A stretch of DNA of 5,817 nucleotides from Planctomycetaceae bacterium (GTDB lineage: Bacteria > Planctomycetota > Planctomycetia > Pirellulales > Thermoguttaceae), in the NCBI GenBank assembly GCA_003509805.1, contig DOMV01000451.1, positions 916-6,732 of the forward strand, read 5' to 3'. Below are positions 1 to 5,817 of the stretch, in pieces. The notes below the pieces were generated by a model. It was not told the origin of the DNA, made no database searches, and saw only the letters and a list, made by a program, of their open reading frames with translations. Numbering within the stretch: position 1 is the stretch's first letter; each line of letters begins with the position of its first letter. The position numbers were made by a program, and so were the translations under genes.

Positions 1-25
1 GTTTACTCTCCGAGCAGTGTTGCTT

Positions 26-52
26 CCGACGGGCAGGCGCCCGAATCGTCGG
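26..52 (-). terminator. Imperfect hairpin downstream of rseP (weak terminator candidate)
   Basis: The arms CCGAC+GGGC (26-34) and GCCC+GTCGG (39-42 and 48-52) pair around a 4-nt loop, with a 5-nt bulge at 43-47. The hairpin lies about 40 nt beyond the rseP stop codon on the minus strand. No T-rich tract follows it in the minus direction, so an intrinsic terminator is only one possibility. A GGAGAG sequence (minus strand, about 7-12) sits a few bases from the window edge and could be the ribosome binding site of a further minus-strand gene outside the window. In that case the hairpin would be an intercistronic structure. Confidence 0.25.
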
Positions 53-91
53 CTTCGGGAAATTTCAAAGGCTTTCCGTATATCTCAAGGT

Positions 92-2287
92 CTACATTCT
101 TTTGATGAGCGAAAAATCGAGCAGGCAAACCCAGACCATGAGGGAGAGTATCAAGAAAAGCCCGAGCCAGCAAAGAATTTCGAAGACGACCGGATTCGGC
201 TCACGCCCGGTAAGACCTTCATAAGCCAGAAACATCAAATGTCCGCCGTCCAGCATCGGAATCGGCAGGATGTTCATGACGGCAAGATTGGCGCTGATGA
301 TGCACAAAAACATCAGATAGGCCGCGGCCCCCATGAAGGCGATCCGGTACGCGAGACCGAGGATCAATACGGGACCGCCCATCCCTTTTGCACTGACGCT
401 GCCATTGACGAGGCCGTGCAGGACCGAATAGACGAGCAACGTGCTGTCAACCGTTTTTTCGAAGCCCAGGGTACAGGCTTCCCAGCCGGTCGCTTGAATC
501 AACACCATTTTCTTTTTGAGGACGTGATCCAGATTTCGGTTGGCGCCGAACCAGGCGGGCGCGTTTGCCAGTTCGAATTCCTCCGGTTTGCCGTCAACGA
601 CCAAGCGGACCGACGTTCCCTCTTCCAACTGCGGGGATTGCAAGGCATAAAGTAGGAGGAAGGGCAAATCGACCTTGGTTCCAAGATCGATGTACTCGAC
701 ATCCTGTTTTTCATCGTCGCCGCCAAGCGAACAGAAGGATGTGCCGACATAAGGCATCAATTTCGGCAATCTCGGCTGAACCAACGTCAATGCGGAAACC
801 TGTCCGACCGTTCCGTCCTTCTTCAAAAGGCCGGCGATCCTGTAGGCGATTCCGAGTTGCGAACAAGCGATATCATCCTGTGGATTAACGACTTCCGCGC
901 CGACCGCGTCCTGGAGGAGCGGGACATCGAAGGTTTTTTCGGAACCGTCTTTTTTACGCACGAGCAACTTGACCGTCGTTGACCCTGCCGTCATCGTCTC
1001 CGTCGTCGCTGTCTCAGGGGTTGTAGTTTCCAGTCGCGCGGCATTCGCCTTGAGCCTCATTTCATAGGGCAACCGCAGCGGATCGGCCCGCCGGCCGTCG
1101 ACGGAAAGGAGAACATCGCCCGGCTCGATGCCCAGTTTTTTCGCTTCGCAATCATCCATCAGCGCCGTAATTTCGCCCATCGCGAACTCGGGTGTCGCGG
1201 ATTCCGGGCCGGCATTTTCTCCCGTTTTCCCCGCGACGGCACGGAGCGTTTTCATCGGGATCGGCAGCAAAACGACCGATTCCACGGCGTCGCCCGCCCC
1301 TTCGGAAGCCTGCAAGGTCAATGTAATCGGTCTGTCGATTTTCCGGTACAATTCCCGGGTCAGCTCCGTCCCCGAAAGAACCGGAACGTCGTCGATTTTT
1401 TTGATTTCACAGCCTTCCGGAAACGCTTTCATCGCATTCCAGAACATCCCGGGATAAAGCGCGACATGATCCTTTGCCTCGGGATTCTTGATTTGATCCG
1501 GAATTTCCTTGACAGGAGTGAGTTTCGCGGTTCCCTCGTTTCGAATACCGACCGTCTTCTGGAGATCGTTGTTTTTTTTCCAGCCCGGCACATGGACTTC
1601 GAGAAGCTCGGGAATCCCTTCGCGCCGGATTTGGAGATCGACGAAACCGGCAGCGATCAGATTGGGGATCAGGTCGCTGAACGTTCTGGCCTGGTTGCCG
1701 TTGACCATGACGAATTCGTCGCCGCCGCGAAGACCCGCCTGCCAGGCGGGCGATCCGGGAACGACGTCGCCGATAACCGGGGCAGCCTCTTCCACGCCGA
1801 CCATATAGGCCGCCGTGGCGAAAACAAAAGCGAAAATCAAGTTCATCACGACGCCGGCGACGATAATCGTCATCCGTTGTAGAACCGTCTTGCCCAAGTA
1901 ACTGTTCGGTGCGTAGCGCGTTTTTCCCGGTTGCGCGACGTCGTCGGAGAGTGTTTCTGGCCCCGGGAAAGGCTCGGGATCGGCGACGGCGAGTTTTGCC
2001 CGTCCCATTTCCGCACGCACCTCGCCGGGATTGTCTTCCTGACCGTACATTTTCACGTACCCGCCGAGCGGGAGCCAACCGAGCCCGTATTCCGTTTCCC
2101 CCCATTGGAAACGAAAAAACCGGAATCCGAACGCATCGAACCAGATATAGAATTTGTCGCAACGGACTCCGCACCAGCGTGCGACGACGAAATGCCCGAA
2201 TTCATGGACGACGATCAATGCGTTGAAACCGAGAAGGACCAGGACGACGCCCCAGGTGATTTGGCCGATAGAGGTCACTATTTCCAT
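92..2287 (-). CDS. rseP: RseP-type site-2 intramembrane zinc metalloprotease (M50 family), long form
   Basis: This is a membrane-embedded metalloprotease of the S2P/RseP family, which cuts transmembrane segments of anti-sigma factors and leftover signal peptides in the inner membrane. The zinc motif HEFGH is at residues 28-32 in the first membrane helix (about 9-33). GGYVKM at 75-80 matches the membrane-reentrant beta loop. The second helix (about 139-163) carries GxxxN (G145, N149). The third zinc ligand is D680 in NILPIPMLDGG (672-682), and a last helix spans about 701-724. The extracytoplasmic part holds a clear PDZ domain (about 170-232), a weaker PDZ-like stretch (about 285-328), another clear one (about 368-448) and a further beta-rich region (about 478-600). 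Residues 603-640 resemble the amphipathic helices and GGP turn that precede the catalytic C-terminal half of RseP. At 731 residues it is far longer than E. coli RseP (about 450). Residues 420-438 are a Thr-rich linker. The start is chosen because ATG directly precedes the first helix, with GGAG 12 nt upstream, a rather long spacing. It lies 73 nt after dxr and is probably co-transcribed with it. The physiological substrate cannot be told from the sequence. Confidence 0.96.
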   Translation of the reverse strand: MEIVTSIGQITWGVVLVLLGFNALIVVHEFGHFVVARWCGVRCDKFYIWFDAFGFRFFRFQWGETEYGLGWLPLGGYVKMYGQEDNPGEVRAEMGRAKLAVADPEPFPGPETLSDDVAQPGKTRYAPNSYLGKTVLQRMTIIVAGVVMNLIFAFVFATAAYMVGVEEAAPVIGDVVPGSPAWQAGLRGGDEFVMVNGNQARTFSDLIPNLIAAGFVDLQIRREGIPELLEVHVPGWKKNNDLQKTVGIRNEGTAKLTPVKEIPDQIKNPEAKDHVALYPGMFWNAMKAFPEGCEIKKIDDVPVLSGTELTRELYRKIDRPITLTLQASEGAGDAVESVVLLPIPMKTLRAVAGKTGENAGPESATPEFAMGEITALMDDCEAKKLGIEPGDVLLSVDGRRADPLRLPYEMRLKANAARLETTTPETATTETMTAGSTTVKLLVRKKDGSEKTFDVPLLQDAVGAEVVNPQDDIACSQLGIAYRIAGLLKKDGTVGQVSALTLVQPRLPKLMPYVGTSFCSLGGDDEKQDVEYIDLGTKVDLPFLLLYALQSPQLEEGTSVRLVVDGKPEEFELANAPAWFGANRNLDHVLKKKMVLIQATGWEACTLGFEKTVDSTLLVYSVLHGLVNGSVSAKGMGGPVLILGLAYRIAFMGAAAYLMFLCIISANLAVMNILPIPMLDGGHLMFLAYEGLTGREPNPVVFEILCWLGLFLILSLMVWVCLLDFSLIKRM

Positions 2288-2360
2288 TATGCTCTAGTTC
2301 TCCGTAGGAATGACAAAACGATTGAAGACGATGAGGGAAGGTGATTCCGGTTGCGACCGA

Positions 2361-3707
2361 CTACTGGTTGATCCATCGCAATGTCTCTTCGCGAGCCCAG
2401 CGGTCCATCTCGAACAATCGCTCCAATGTCGGCTTCTGTTCATATTCGTGGTGCTTCAATATCTGGCGGCACAAGGTCGTAATGTGTCGGAACGGCAAAC
2501 GGTTATGCAAAAACGCTTCGACGGCGACTTCATTGACGGCATTGAAAACGGCGCCGGCCGTCCCCCCCACCTCCGCGACTTCCAAGCCGAGCGCCAACGC
2601 CGGAAAACGTTCGAAATCGGGCGGAAAAAATTCCAGCGTATGTTGTTTCTGCCAATCGAAACGCGCCGCCGGGCCGTCATACCGGTAGGGATAATTCAGC
2701 GCCAATTGAATCGGCAGCCGCATATCCGGCGGACTCATCTGGGCAACGACGCTCCCGTCGATGAACTCGACCAGGGAATGAACGATCGACTGGGGATGAA
2801 TCAGGACACCAATCCTGGCGACGGGAATTTCGAACAGCCATCGCGCCTCGATGATCTCCAGTGCTTTGTTCATCAGCGTCGCGGAATCGATCGTAACCTT
2901 TTTCCCCATATTCCAAGTGGGGTGCGCAAGGGCATCCTTGACCGTCACGTTAGCCAGATAATCTTGCGGCCAGGTTCGAAAAGGACCGCCGCTTGCCGTG
3001 AGAATGATTCTTTCGACGCTCGAAGCAACGGAACCCGCCGGAAAAGCGTGTTTTTCGGGATGGTGGTCCGGCAAGACCGACCCGGAGGCCGGTTTATCCG
3101 ACGCGGGCGACCTGTTGGGAAACGGGTCCATTTCCCTTGCGCGGAGGCATTGAAAGACGGCGCTGTGTTCACTATCGACCGGAATGATGAAGCCACCGCG
3201 CCGTCGGGCGAGTTCCGTCACCAGCGAACCGCCCATGACGAGACTCTCCTTGTTGGCGAGCGCGACGGTTTTTCCCGCATCAAGGGCCGCCCAAGTGCTT
3301 TTTAGGCCGGCACTTCCAACGATTGCCGAAAGAACGATGTCCACTTCCTCGCGGCGAACATATTCGCAGAGCGCCTCCTGACCGAAAAGGATTTCGATCC
3401 CCTGAGGGAGATCCTCAAGCGGCGTCCGATCAGCCGTCGGATCGGTAATAATGACAGCCTGAGGTAATTTCGTCGAATCGTCATCCCGTCCCTGCAACCG
3501 TTCGGCAACGCCGCGGACGGCCAATTGACGAATTTGCTCGGCCAGTTTATCGGTGCTGGAATGAACGGAAAGCATGACCGCTTCCAACCGGCCTTCCGAA
3601 TCGGCAATCACTTCCAACGCATTGCGCCCGATGCTGCCGCTGGATCCAAGAACCGCGACCCTCCGTGGAGAAGGGCGGGATTGAAAAGAGGTTCTTGTGC
3701 ATTCCAT
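2361..3707 (-). CDS. dxr: 1-deoxy-D-xylulose 5-phosphate reductoisomerase
   Basis: This cytoplasmic enzyme converts 1-deoxy-D-xylulose 5-phosphate to 2-C-methyl-D-erythritol 4-phosphate with NADPH and a divalent metal. It is the committed step of the MEP isoprenoid pathway and the target of fosmidomycin. I place the start at 3707 (448 residues). GGTGA lies 5 nt upstream of that ATG, and it leaves a short lead into the NADPH-binding GSSGSIG. An in-frame ATG at 3761 would add 18 residues but has no visible ribosome binding site and is only two codons from an upstream stop. Numbered from the 3761 start: GSSGSIG 39-45; LANKES 168-173; metal ligands D196 and E198 in PVDSEHSA; substrate-loop SGGPF 257-261; H280 and W283 in HPTWNMG; S293, N298, K299 and E302 in DSATLMNKALE; HPQS 322-325. 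All expected catalytic residues are present. D196 to S257 is 61 residues against 36 in the E. coli enzyme, so about 25 residues are inserted, while S257 to N298 has exactly the E. coli spacing (41). It is the first gene of the probable dxr-rseP operon. Confidence 0.97.
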   Translation of the reverse strand: MECTRTSFQSRPSPRRVAVLGSSGSIGRNALEVIADSEGRLEAVMLSVHSSTDKLAEQIRQLAVRGVAERLQGRDDDSTKLPQAVIITDPTADRTPLEDLPQGIEILFGQEALCEYVRREEVDIVLSAIVGSAGLKSTWAALDAGKTVALANKESLVMGGSLVTELARRRGGFIIPVDSEHSAVFQCLRAREMDPFPNRSPASDKPASGSVLPDHHPEKHAFPAGSVASSVERIILTASGGPFRTWPQDYLANVTVKDALAHPTWNMGKKVTIDSATLMNKALEIIEARWLFEIPVARIGVLIHPQSIVHSLVEFIDGSVVAQMSPPDMRLPIQLALNYPYRYDGPAARFDWQKQHTLEFFPPDFERFPALALGLEVAEVGGTAGAVFNAVNEVAVEAFLHNRLPFRHITTLCRQILKHHEYEQKPTLERLFEMDRWAREETLRWINQ

Positions 3708-3712
3708 CGGTT

Positions 3713-3717
3713 TCACC
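3713..3717 (-). promoter_or_regulatory. Ribosome binding site deciding the dxr start
   Basis: GGTGA on the minus strand is complementary to the very 3' end of 16S rRNA and lies 5 nt before the ATG at 3707. No comparable site precedes the in-frame ATG at 3761, so this site favours the shorter Dxr. Confidence 0.6.
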
Positions 3718-3884
3718 AGTATATTTTTAATGCCGAAGCCGTGGCGGCCAGTCGGATACATCGACGCCTACGCGACGCGCACCCGACTTCCGGAAAGCGT
3801 CAACGGGAAATTTCAGCCGCCTTCGACACCGTCCGGTTCGATACCACCCGGCTAAAACCGTTTATCCGAACAAACGTTGCGAGT

Positions 3885-3913
3885 ATTATACCTGTTGAAT
3901 GAGATACGGGCAA
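3885..3913 (-). promoter_or_regulatory. Sigma-70-type promoter for dxr-rseP
   Basis: On the minus strand TTGCCC (3913-3908) and a perfect TATAAT (3890-3885) are separated by exactly 17 nt. The -35 matches TTGACA at four of six bases. Transcription would start near 3878 and give a leader of about 170 nt before the dxr start at 3707. It is correctly oriented and is the best promoter match I found between the two divergent genes. Confidence 0.6.
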
Positions 3914-4087
3914 TCCCCCTTCCTCCGTTACAATCGCTTCCCTCATCACTTTCAAGTGCGGCCACGGAAGACAAAGTGGGCGATTGGATCGATACGAAAC
4001 GTGCGACCTCTTTTTTTGTTGCAACCCACCTTTCTTATCGCCTGCATTTTTTTCATTTTAGCTAAACAGCCACGAGGGGTTCAGTCG

Positions 4088-4174
4088 ATGAGGAGAGCAG
4101 CGAAGGGATTATTGGTCTTCGGGTTGAAAATCAATAAACCGCGTATACACCAAAAAATATCATTTCTGACTTGA
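4088..4174 (+). CDS. Possible 28-codon leader ORF upstream of csrA
   Basis: An ATG at 4088 is preceded by GAGGGG (4074-4079) at a good spacing of 8 nt and opens a 28-codon frame ending at TGA 4172-4174. The peptide begins MRRAAKGLLVFGLKINK, is basic with a short hydrophobic core, and ends 15 nt before the csrA ATG, just upstream of the csrA ribosome binding site. This arrangement could couple its translation to csrA, or it could be chance in a leader. I recognise no family. Confidence 0.3.
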   Translation: MRRAAKGLLVFGLKINKPRIHQKISFLT

Positions 4175-4181
4175 ACCAGGA
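4092..4181 (+). promoter_or_regulatory. GGA motifs in the csrA leader, possible CsrA autoregulation
   Basis: GGA triplets, the core of CsrA binding sites, occur at 4092-4094 and 4106-4108 and again inside the csrA ribosome binding site at 4179-4181 (CCAGGAGACAT). CsrA proteins are known to repress translation by binding GGA in hairpin loops over the Shine-Dalgarno sequence, often including their own. Here the GGAs are plain to see, but I did not find clear hairpins presenting them, so autoregulation is inference. Confidence 0.25.
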
Positions 4182-4189
4182 GACATCCC

Positions 4190-4483
4190 ATGCTTGTCTT
4201 ATCGAGATATCGGGACGAAAGTATCATCATCGGTGATGATGTCGTCGTTACGGTCGTCGATGTTCGGGGAGATCGCGTCCGTTTGGGTATCCAGGCTCCT
4301 CCCCACATTTCGGTTCATCGCCGCGAGATTTACGATGCGATCGCGAAGGAAAAAGAATCCGGGAACGACGCGGTCCAACAAAGCGCCGCGCAGAATCAAG
4401 GCGGTTCCGTTCAACAAGGTGCGCCGACGAACCCGGTTGATCCGCCCCTTGGCTTCAATTCGTTCGGAACACTTCCTCGCTGA
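4190..4483 (+). CDS. csrA: Carbon storage regulator CsrA with C-terminal extension
   Basis: This small homodimeric RNA-binding protein acts after transcription, binding GGA motifs near ribosome binding sites to control translation and stability of mRNAs for carbon metabolism, motility and biofilm. Residues 1-55 align end to end with E. coli CsrA: MLVLSR (L4, R6), IGDDVVVTVV at 14-23, RVRLGIQAP at 29-37, and ISVHRREIY at 40-48 with the RNA-contacting R44. The usual basic residue 7 is Tyr. Residues 57-97 form an extension rich in Gln, Gly, Pro and Asn, absent from the roughly 61-residue E. coli protein and probably disordered. The start is fixed by homology and by AGGAG seven nt upstream. It is divergent from dxr and apparently monocistronic or loosely linked to the downstream dehydrogenase. 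The partner FliW is not in the window. Confidence 0.97.
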   Translation: MLVLSRYRDESIIIGDDVVVTVVDVRGDRVRLGIQAPPHISVHRREIYDAIAKEKESGNDAVQQSAAQNQGGSVQQGAPTNPVDPPLGFNSFGTLPR

Positions 4484-4484
4484 T

Positions 4485-4520
4485 ACGCCGGCAAATTTTT
4501 CATACCGGGGCCGGGTGCGT
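4485..4520 (+). terminator. Weak hairpin plus T-rich tail after csrA
   Basis: ACGCCGGC (4485-4492) can pair with GCCG plus GCGT (4510-4513 and 4517-4520) with a 3-nt bulge and a 17-nt loop, followed by TTTCTGTTTC. It begins 1 nt after the csrA stop. The long loop and bulge make it a poor intrinsic terminator, so csrA and the next gene could still share transcripts. The rest of the 168-nt gap (4521-4651) is GC-rich with a minor imperfect hairpin at 4552-4567 and no recognisable gene. Confidence 0.25.
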
Positions 4521-4651
4521 TTTCTGTTTCCGTTGCTTCCTTTGAAAGCGACCGGGCGAAGCGCCGGGAACCCTTCGTCCGTCCGCCGCGCACCCGCCTG
4601 TGCGGTTCGCGCCCGATTGAGGGAAATTCCAACCGTTTTCAGCATGTCATT

Positions 4652-5680
4652 ATGAAAGCAATCGTCGTAACAGCACCGAATCGGATTGAAATTCTCGACG
4701 TCGCGAAGCCGAAGGCGGGACCGTATCAAATCCTGGCCAGAAACAAGGTCGCCGCCCTGTGTAACGCAACGGATCGAAAGTTGATCGAGGGACATTTTCC
4801 CGGAATCGACCACTATCCGTTGGTCTTGGGACACGAAGGGGTCGCCGTTGCCGAGGAATTGGGATCGCGGGTCCGTAATTACAAAGTCGGCGATCATGTT
4901 TTAGGCGGTCTGCTCGGAGAATTCGGGCGTACTGATTTTCACGGGGGTTGGGGGGGATTTTGCGAATACGTCGTCGTACACGATCACGACGCAATGGTGG
5001 CCGACGGCGTCGCCGACGCGGAACACGGTTGGTTCGAATCCTGTGAAATCCAAACGGTCGTCGAAAAGGATATTCCGTTCGAAGAAGCCGCGTTGCTTTG
5101 CACCTGGCGGGAAGTGTACGGCGGCATCGGTGATTTTCACCTCGAACCCGGTAATGAAATCCTGATTTTCGGGGCCGGTCCCGTCGGATTGAGTTTCACG
5201 TCGTTCTGCAAACTTCTCGGGATGAAATGGGTCGGCGTCGTCGAGCCGAACCGTTCCCGGCATGAGAAAATACTCGCGATGGGGGCCGACCGGGTTTTCG
5301 TGCCGGAAGAGGTTCCTGCGCTGCGGAAAGACCGCGACCCGCTTGACGCCGTGATTGACGCGGTCGGCAACGAGGCGATCGTCAACATGGCGCTCCCGTT
5401 GCTCAAAATGGGCGGATCGATGTGCATTTACGGCGTATTGGCGAACGATACGATCCCGGTCGCCAAATCGCTCGGGCCATACAATTTCAATATCTTCGTA
5501 CATCAATGGCCCACGCGAGCCCGTGAAAGAGCGGCTCAGGAGCCGCTCTGCCGATGGATTCGCGAAGGAAAACTCAGGGCGAGTGATTTCGTAACGCACC
5601 GATTTTCTTTCGATCGGATCGAGGAGGCTTTGGAAGCGGCGAAAAGCGGCGGTCTCGTCAAATGTCTCTTGACCTATTGA
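4652..5680 (+). CDS. Zinc-dependent medium-chain dehydrogenase (alcohol/polyol dehydrogenase-like), substrate unknown
   Basis: This is a cytoplasmic NAD(P)-dependent oxidoreductase of the MDR superfamily. Residues 1-140 form the GroES-like catalytic domain, with probable catalytic zinc ligands C37 (CNATD) and H61-E62 (GHEGVA), followed by the KVGDHV turn (78-83). The Rossmann domain follows, with GAGPVG at 174-179 and E198 at the end of the second strand, which predicts NAD rather than NADP. Aligned with sorbitol dehydrogenases (ALIEPLSV), the usual Glu ligand position is C150 in ALLCTWREV. The four-Cys structural zinc lobe of classical alcohol dehydrogenases is absent. The length of 342 is normal for the family. 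The start is set by the typical MKAIVV opening. No good ribosome binding site precedes it (the nearest, GAGGGA, is 27 nt away), but a three-codon frame ATGTCATTATGA overlaps the ATG. A perfect inverted repeat lies inside the gene near residues 292-300. The substrate could be a polyol, sugar or alcohol, and neighbours give no help. Confidence 0.93.
   Translation: MKAIVVTAPNRIEILDVAKPKAGPYQILARNKVAALCNATDRKLIEGHFPGIDHYPLVLGHEGVAVAEELGSRVRNYKVGDHVLGGLLGEFGRTDFHGGWGGFCEYVVVHDHDAMVADGVADAEHGWFESCEIQTVVEKDIPFEEAALLCTWREVYGGIGDFHLEPGNEILIFGAGPVGLSFTSFCKLLGMKWVGVVEPNRSRHEKILAMGADRVFVPEEVPALRKDRDPLDAVIDAVGNEAIVNMALPLLKMGGSMCIYGVLANDTIPVAKSLGPYNFNIFVHQWPTRARERAAQEPLCRWIREGKLRASDFVTHRFSFDRIEEALEAAKSGGLVKCLLTY
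5528..5549. repeat. Perfect inverted repeat inside the dehydrogenase gene
   Basis: The arms AGAGCGGCTC (5528-5537) and GAGCCGCTCT (5540-5549) are exact reverse complements separated by only AG. In the RNA this would be a strong GC-rich hairpin with about 8 bp of usable stem. It is in frame and encodes part of RERAAQEPLCRW. No T tract follows, so it is not a classical terminator. It could be a dispersed palindromic element, a site for a dimeric DNA-binding protein, or chance. Confidence 0.7.
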
Positions 5681-5691
5681 GATGTTTGTTT

Positions 5692-5747
5692 GGCGTTGCG
5701 ACTCCCTGAATTTAGCCGCGGTACGACCGGGTTCGCGGTGCAACGCC
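5692..5747. repeat. Nested inverted repeat just after the dehydrogenase gene
   Basis: GGCGTTGC (5692-5699) and GCAACGCC (5740-5747) are perfect 8-bp complements. Inside them CCGCG (5716-5720) and CGCGG (5734-5738) also pair, giving a two-part stem. It starts 11 nt after the stop codon, which suits an mRNA 3'-end structure, though no T tract follows. It does not fold as a tRNA. The rest of the terminal 137 nt shows no confident gene. Confidence 0.5.
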
Positions 5748-5817
5748 TTCGCGAAATGAATGCATACTGGAAACGCGATGAAAACGAACATTTCGTCAAG
5801 TCCGCCTGCCGCACTCG

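Larger units (their letters stand above)
3708..4189. other. Divergent intergenic region between dxr and csrA
   Basis: These 482 nt separate the two divergent transcription units. The left part (3708-3884) would be the dxr leader and shows no riboswitch that I recognise. The middle holds the minus-strand promoter. The right part (about 4010-4170) is locally AT-rich, with a T run (4011-4017), the palindromes GTTGCAAC (4018-4025) and TTTAGCTAAA (4057-4066), and a short ORF with a ribosome binding site. I could not find a convincing sigma-70 promoter for csrA. The other reading frames here show no protein-like sequence that I would call a gene. Confidence 0.6.

Noticed and set aside
17..655. Plus-strand 212-codon open frame opposite the 3' part of rseP
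   Set aside because: It lies wholly antisense to the strongly supported rseP and its translation is charged and low in protein-like motifs.
2310..3305. Plus-strand 331-codon open frame opposite dxr
   Set aside because: It is antisense to dxr, whose catalytic motifs are all intact; the translation is Arg/Gln/Asp-rich as expected from a shadow frame.
3800..4024. Minus-strand 74-codon frame in the divergent intergenic region
   Set aside because: It spans the dxr promoter and I see no ribosome binding site or recognisable domain.
4225..4241. CATCATC-GGT-GATGATG hairpin at the start of csrA
   Set aside because: The codons for the conserved IIIGDDV segment explain it, and the loop is GGT rather than the GGA that CsrA binds.
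4194..4655. 153-codon frame overlapping csrA and running to the dehydrogenase start
   Set aside because: Its first part is csrA in another frame and the rest is Arg/Pro-rich with no family resemblance.
5692..5750. tRNA-like reading of the terminal inverted repeat (GGTTCG near the 3' arm)
   Set aside because: No T-stem, anticodon arm or correct spacing can be formed, and the segment is shorter than a tRNA.
4901..5791. Minus-strand 296-codon open frame opposite the dehydrogenase
   Set aside because: It is antisense to a clear MDR enzyme and shows no recognisable domain.
5756..5817. Possible start of a further plus-strand gene (ATG at 5756 or at 5778)
   Set aside because: The two starts are in different frames, neither has a clear ribosome binding site, and at most 20 codons are visible before the window ends.

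Overview
The window looks like a stretch of chromosomal housekeeping DNA from a planctomycete or a close relative. This rests on three things: a site-2 protease about 280 residues longer than the E. coli RseP, its direct pairing with dxr, and a CsrA with a long Gln/Gly/Pro-rich tail. The taxonomic call is inference from gene content and protein architecture, not from a marker gene. Base composition looks uniformly moderately GC-rich, and I see no insertion sequence, integrase, CRISPR array, tRNA or rRNA.

Layout: positions 92-3707 hold two minus-strand genes, read right to left as dxr (1-deoxy-D-xylulose 5-phosphate reductoisomerase, MEP isoprenoid pathway) and then rseP (membrane-embedded M50 site-2 protease). 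They lie 73 nt apart and probably form one operon. A good sigma-70-type promoter (TTGCCC-N17-TATAAT, minus strand) sits near 3885-3913 and would drive it with a leader of about 170 nt. Positions 3708-4189 are a 482-nt divergent intergenic region. To its right on the plus strand are csrA (4190-4483), a global RNA-binding regulator, and after a 168-nt gap a zinc-dependent medium-chain dehydrogenase of unknown substrate (4652-5680). The last 137 nt hold an inverted repeat and no confident gene.

The four proteins do not form an obvious single pathway. dxr and rseP are linked in many bacteria (in E. coli with uppS and cdsA between them), which fits a cell-envelope neighbourhood. csrA and the dehydrogenase appear to be independent units.

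I found no convincing new multi-gene system. The points most worth a second look are small: a perfect 10-bp-arm inverted repeat inside the dehydrogenase gene, a short ORF with its own ribosome binding site just ahead of csrA, a roughly 25-residue insertion in Dxr near the active site, extra PDZ-like modules in RseP, and a canonical -1 slippery heptamer inside rseP.
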